NCBI RefSeq assembly: GCF_963678635.1
Contig: NC_087062.1
Coordinates: 94,775,845-94,835,844, forward strand
Length of the DNA: 60,000 bases
Reading direction: 5' to 3'
DNA from: Symsagittifera roscoffensis
Taxonomy: Eukaryota > Xenacoelomorpha > Acoela > Convolutidae
A program made the position numbers and the translations under genes. Positions 58,753 to 60,000 of this stretch are shown piece by piece. Positions within the stretch are counted from its first letter, which is position 1. Each line of letters begins with the position of its first letter. A model generated the notes under the pieces. It was not told where the DNA came from, ran no database searches, and worked only from the letters and a program-made list of their open reading frames with translations.

Positions 58753-59363
58753 TTCCTTATCCTTTCTTCATCTGATCGATATAACAAAGTGTAATGCGTT
58801 CTCGTCCTGGTCCTGATGAGGATCTCCTTTGGTGCAGTCCTCATGAATAAGGCCCACACGTCCCTTTTCTGCCGTTCTCTGGCCTCTACACGTGCGCTAG
58901 TAGTGTTCCCTGTTCTACAAAAATTGCGACTAGCGCTTTTCGTCGGACACGTCGCAAGGTGGTCCGTTGTAAACCCACTCTGGTCGCAATTTAAACACTT
59001 GCGATCAGCTCCACAGCGATTGTGTTTCTTCTGAGTGCTCATCTGGCACCCCGTTGCAATGCGCTGCGGTAGCCATTGCGAATTGAGCTCACAGTTTCTG
59101 TTTTTATCTCAAGCGCCCCCGCCGGCGCCGTAGCGAGTCCTCCAACGGAAATTTTGTAAGTTCTAGCGTATTTGTCCCCCTTGTTTGTACGGGAGTGCGA
59201 TCCGGTTAACTTCATCAGGAGTTTTAGTAGATCGACAAAGTTTCGTTTGCGCCTCCTTGTTCGACGTATTCACTATAATTATATCCCGTAAAATCCTTCG
59301 CTTTAGCTTTCCCAGGTTGCACCTTGCCGCAAGCCAGCTTAGTACTGAAGAAAATTTTTCCAA
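58749..59363 (-). pseudogene. Gypsy gag fragment with zinc knuckle
   Basis: Two open stretches. The first (59363-59163) contains LGKLKRRILRDIIIVNTSN, matching the capsid C-terminal region of Gypsy gag proteins, which package the element RNA. The second (59042-58749) holds the knuckle CLNCDQSGFTTDHLATC, a Cys-Cys-His-Cys arrangement with a longer than usual spacing before the His, followed by NFCRTGN. The frame is broken near 59150. The homologous gag in the remnant at 14.8-17.1 kb has lost one knuckle cysteine. Confidence 0.65.
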
Positions 59364-59401
59364 CGTCTCCCCATCCCACTGTTTTCTGGATATGTTCTAA
59401 C

Positions 59402-60000
59402 TTCTAACTGACTCAATTGACACTCAGTAATGGGTTCAGCTACTTTCGCGGCTTTGCGGTCGTTACATTCCGATATGCAAATCTCTGCCATCTTTGGTTG
59501 ATTTGTTGATGTCTGAGCACATGATTTCTCGCCCTGATCCGATGGACTTTTGCAAACAAGTTTGAATATTGCACTTTTTTAGCCAAAACATTCGATACCT
59601 TTGATTTGGCTTTCATTAGGCCGGCGGTGTTATCTAACTTTGCGTATCCGAGTGAATTACTAATTATGCGAATTTTAGCCACAGTGATTGTATAATTGTA
59701 TACACTAACACGCGATGCATCATTGACGGGGTGCCTTAATAAGTAGTCAGTTAAACTAATTTTGGCCCCAGACCTGCGTTCAATTTGAAAGACAATTGGA
59801 GTTATTCTATCAATCCACCGTGTTAATCGGCAAAACATAGTTTTGTTTCAATTATTATTTCCATTTAGCAGTGTCACCAGCGTCAGATGATCCGTTACGG
59901 CTGTAACATGCCTAGCAAATATTTAATTTCCAAAATATTCCGAGCCCCATACAATTGCTAATATCTCCAGTTTGTTTGCTGAATACTTTTTCTCCTCAGT
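59402..60000 (-). mobile_element. Partial second copy of the Gypsy element (RNase H/linker), cut by right window edge
   Basis: From ttctaactgactcaattgac onward this repeats 56648-57245 with roughly 97% identity by eye. Same orientation, and placed directly upstream (in element terms) of the gag of the first copy. The open frame 59838-59440 matches the RNase H end up to a frameshift in a poly-T run near 59575. Confidence 0.85.

Larger units (their letters stand above)
54400..59401 (-). mobile_element. Decayed Ty3/Gypsy retrotransposon (gag-protease-RT-RNase H-integrase)
   Basis: Minus-strand order: gag with zinc knuckle (59363-58749), protease (58752-58363), reverse transcriptase (about 58260-57660), RNase H (57534-56950), linker (to 56446), integrase (about 56150-55326), polyprotein tail (55324-54561). 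Integrase after RNase H identifies the Ty3/Gypsy type. Many frameshifts and stops. No LTR pair was recognised, so the ends are approximate. The more GC-rich composition contrasts with the flanks. Confidence 0.85.

Noticed and set aside
1-60000. tRNA, rRNA and CRISPR arrays
   Set aside because: No cloverleaf with a GTTCGAATC-type arm, no rRNA-like conserved stretch, and no regularly spaced short identical repeats with unique spacers were found by eye.

Overview
This is a eukaryotic, AT-rich window, probably from an invertebrate animal and most likely an arthropod. It has spliced genes with GT-AG introns, a 'nose resistant to fluoxetine' (NRF-6) family gene of the kind known from nematodes and arthropods, several retrotransposon classes and many small inverted-repeat DNA elements. 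I see no operons, bacterial ribosome binding sites, CRISPR arrays or convincing tRNA/rRNA genes. The species cannot be named from the sequence alone.

Host genes. I can support two host genes, both on the minus strand. The first is a six-exon NRF-6-like multispanning acyltransferase running from 20353 down to 9664. All splice phases agree and the model totals 2226 nt (741 aa). The second is a single-exon 288-aa secreted protein, probably membrane-anchored, at 34441-33575, whose family I do not recognise. The most important structure is an 8.24-kb direct tandem duplication (17305-25543 and 25543-33782, about 20 differences seen by eye). It duplicated the promoter region and first two exons of the NRF-6-like gene, giving orphan exons at 28590-26514, and the last 68 codons of the secreted-protein gene, giving a truncated copy at 25543-25336.

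Layout. 1-2.3 kb: decayed LINE (minus), running off the left edge. 2.3-6.4 kb: tandem repeats, a 60-bp perfect-type hairpin, and copies of two dispersed repeat families. 6.9-8.3 kb: decayed FLYWCH/MULE transposase gene (minus). 9.6-20.4 kb: NRF-6-like gene; intron 2 holds an internally deleted Ty3/Gypsy remnant and intron 4 holds three inverted-repeat elements, one abutting a splice acceptor. 17.3-33.8 kb: the tandem duplication. 33.6-34.4 kb: intact secreted-protein gene. 34.5-41.9 kb: noncoding, with diverged tandem arrays, CG-rich dispersed repeats, an array of foldback units and a 723-bp element with about 305-bp inverted arms. 41.9-45.7 kb: nearly complete LINE with 14-bp target-site duplications, a 2A-like NPGP motif and a PHD-like finger. 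45.9-49.3 kb: old direct duplication whose second copy collected several MITEs, including two side by side sharing one 8-bp target. 50.0-51.8 kb: long diverged inverted repeat. 52.9-53.5 kb: CG-rich repeat copy. 54.4-59.4 kb: decayed Ty3/Gypsy element (gag-protease-RT-RNase H-integrase), followed at 59.4-60 kb by part of a second copy.

The transposons are mostly broken. The two host genes have no evident shared pathway: one is a multipass membrane acyltransferase-like protein, the other a small glycosylated extracellular protein. Gene models, repeat boundaries and identities were read by eye and should be treated as such.
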